Shown: positions 42,588-42,774 of the stretch, one piece after another
Numbering within the stretch: the stretch's first letter is position 1
Layout: every line of letters starts with the position of its first letter
Assembly: GCA_002509225.1 (NCBI GenBank)
Contig: DAHL01000002.1
Location: 37,635-80,408 of the forward strand
DNA length: 42,774 bases
From: Euryarchaeota archaeon UBA102
Lineage (GTDB): Archaea > Thermoplasmatota > Poseidoniia > MGIII > CG-Epi1
Reading direction: 5' to 3'
The notes under the pieces: model-generated
What the model was told of the DNA's origin: nothing
The model's input: the letters and a program-made list of their open reading frames with translations, nothing else
The model's database searches: none
Position numbers and translations under genes: made by a program

Positions 42588-42774
42588 AGGCCTACTACTC
42601 GATTTACTAAGAATCCCTTCATCAATGGGTGAAGAGAATGAAAAAATTACTTTTCTAGAAAAGTATCTATCTGATTATTCACCACAGATTGAAAAAGTTT
42701 CAGATTCTACAGCAAATATCTGGTGTCGTTCAGAAGGAGAAGGTCCGCATATTGTTTTTTGTGCACATATGGAC
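42577..42774 (+). CDS. M20-family metallopeptidase, N-terminus only (runs off the window)
   Basis: 66 codons visible. TTG at 42577, preceded by GAGGTG at 4 nt, which lies inside the birA 3' end; the start overlaps birA by 11 nt. Sequence LLLDLLRIPSSMGEENEK followed by NIWCR and HIVFCAHMD matches the opening of M20 peptidases of the ArgE/DapE/CPG2 group, where the His and Asp of the HMD stretch are the first zinc ligand and the catalytic-water-positioning Asp. The specific substrate cannot be told from this fragment. Confidence 0.75.
   Translation, partial: MNIEGLLLDLLRIPSSMGEENEKITFLEKYLSDYSPQIEKVSDSTANIWCRSEGEGPHIVFCAHMD

Noticed and set aside
1..42774. CRISPR array or insertion sequence anywhere in the window
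   Set aside because: No regularly spaced direct repeats of 24-40 nt outside coding repeats, and no transposase or Cas motifs were found.

Overview
The window reads as a piece of an AT-rich, gene-dense archaeal chromosome, most likely a planktonic euryarchaeon of the Thermoplasmatota (Marine Group II/III, 'Poseidoniia-like'). Archaeal and not bacterial: it encodes the PolD large subunit DP2, an Fe-S primase large subunit PriL, a B-family polymerase, an archaeal one-domain GMP synthase glutaminase subunit, a presenilin-type membrane protease and an intronless tRNA-Gly with an encoded CCA. TATA-like boxes sit about 22-28 nt from many start codons, implying leaderless mRNAs. The marine-planktonic placement is inference from low G+C (about one third by eye), tight packing and very large calcium-repeat surface proteins. 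No stretch over 300 bp lacks a gene, and I see no insertion sequences, inteins, prophage genes or CRISPR arrays.

Layout. 1-5.2 kb: an ABC exporter (partial permease plus ATPase) diverges from priL; then a membrane-anchored zinc-ribbon protein and an HD phosphohydrolase. 5.3-9.0 kb: polB, a small membrane protein, a ribbon-helix-helix regulator with palindromic sites, a flavin-reductase-like protein and tRNA-Gly(GCC). 9.1-13.5 kb: an overlapping operon of presenilin-like protease, COG1407-type phosphoesterase and Lhr-type helicase. 13.5-16.9 kb: a MoeB/ThiF-rhodanese fusion, a DUF302 protein, an archaeal relative of eukaryotic CDIN1 (C15orf41) with a PD-ExK nuclease signature, and an M24 peptidase.

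16.9-31.7 kb is the most striking part. A protein of about 1264 aa made almost wholly of calcium-binding thrombospondin-3-like repeats is followed by a 2028-aa surface protein combining a signal peptide, the same repeats, a transglutaminase-like domain with an intact Cys-His-Asp triad, about 13 Ig-like repeats, one membrane segment and a cytoplasmic DUF4129-like tail. Four co-oriented genes follow with overlaps or gaps under 10 nt: DUF4350-like, MoxR ATPase, DUF58 and an 8-TM protein. In bacteria MoxR, DUF58, DUF4129 and transglutaminase occur as separate operon genes; here the enzyme is built into a giant cell-surface molecule, so I read the locus as a chaperone-assisted surface-assembly or adhesion/degradation system.

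31.7-42.8 kb: a 38-aa zinc-ribbon protein diverging from guaA subunit A, two tandem Atg22/UMF1-like transporters, an acyl-CoA dehydrogenase, a small Zn-binding protein overlapping an ABC-2-like permease, then PolD DP2, biotin ligase and the start of an M20 peptidase. Replication proteins recur across the window (PriL, PolB, DP2), and both polymerases end in PCNA-binding-like tails. Initiation appears mixed: leaderless AUG/GUG at promoter-proximal genes, and Shine-Dalgarno plus UUG at several internal operon genes.
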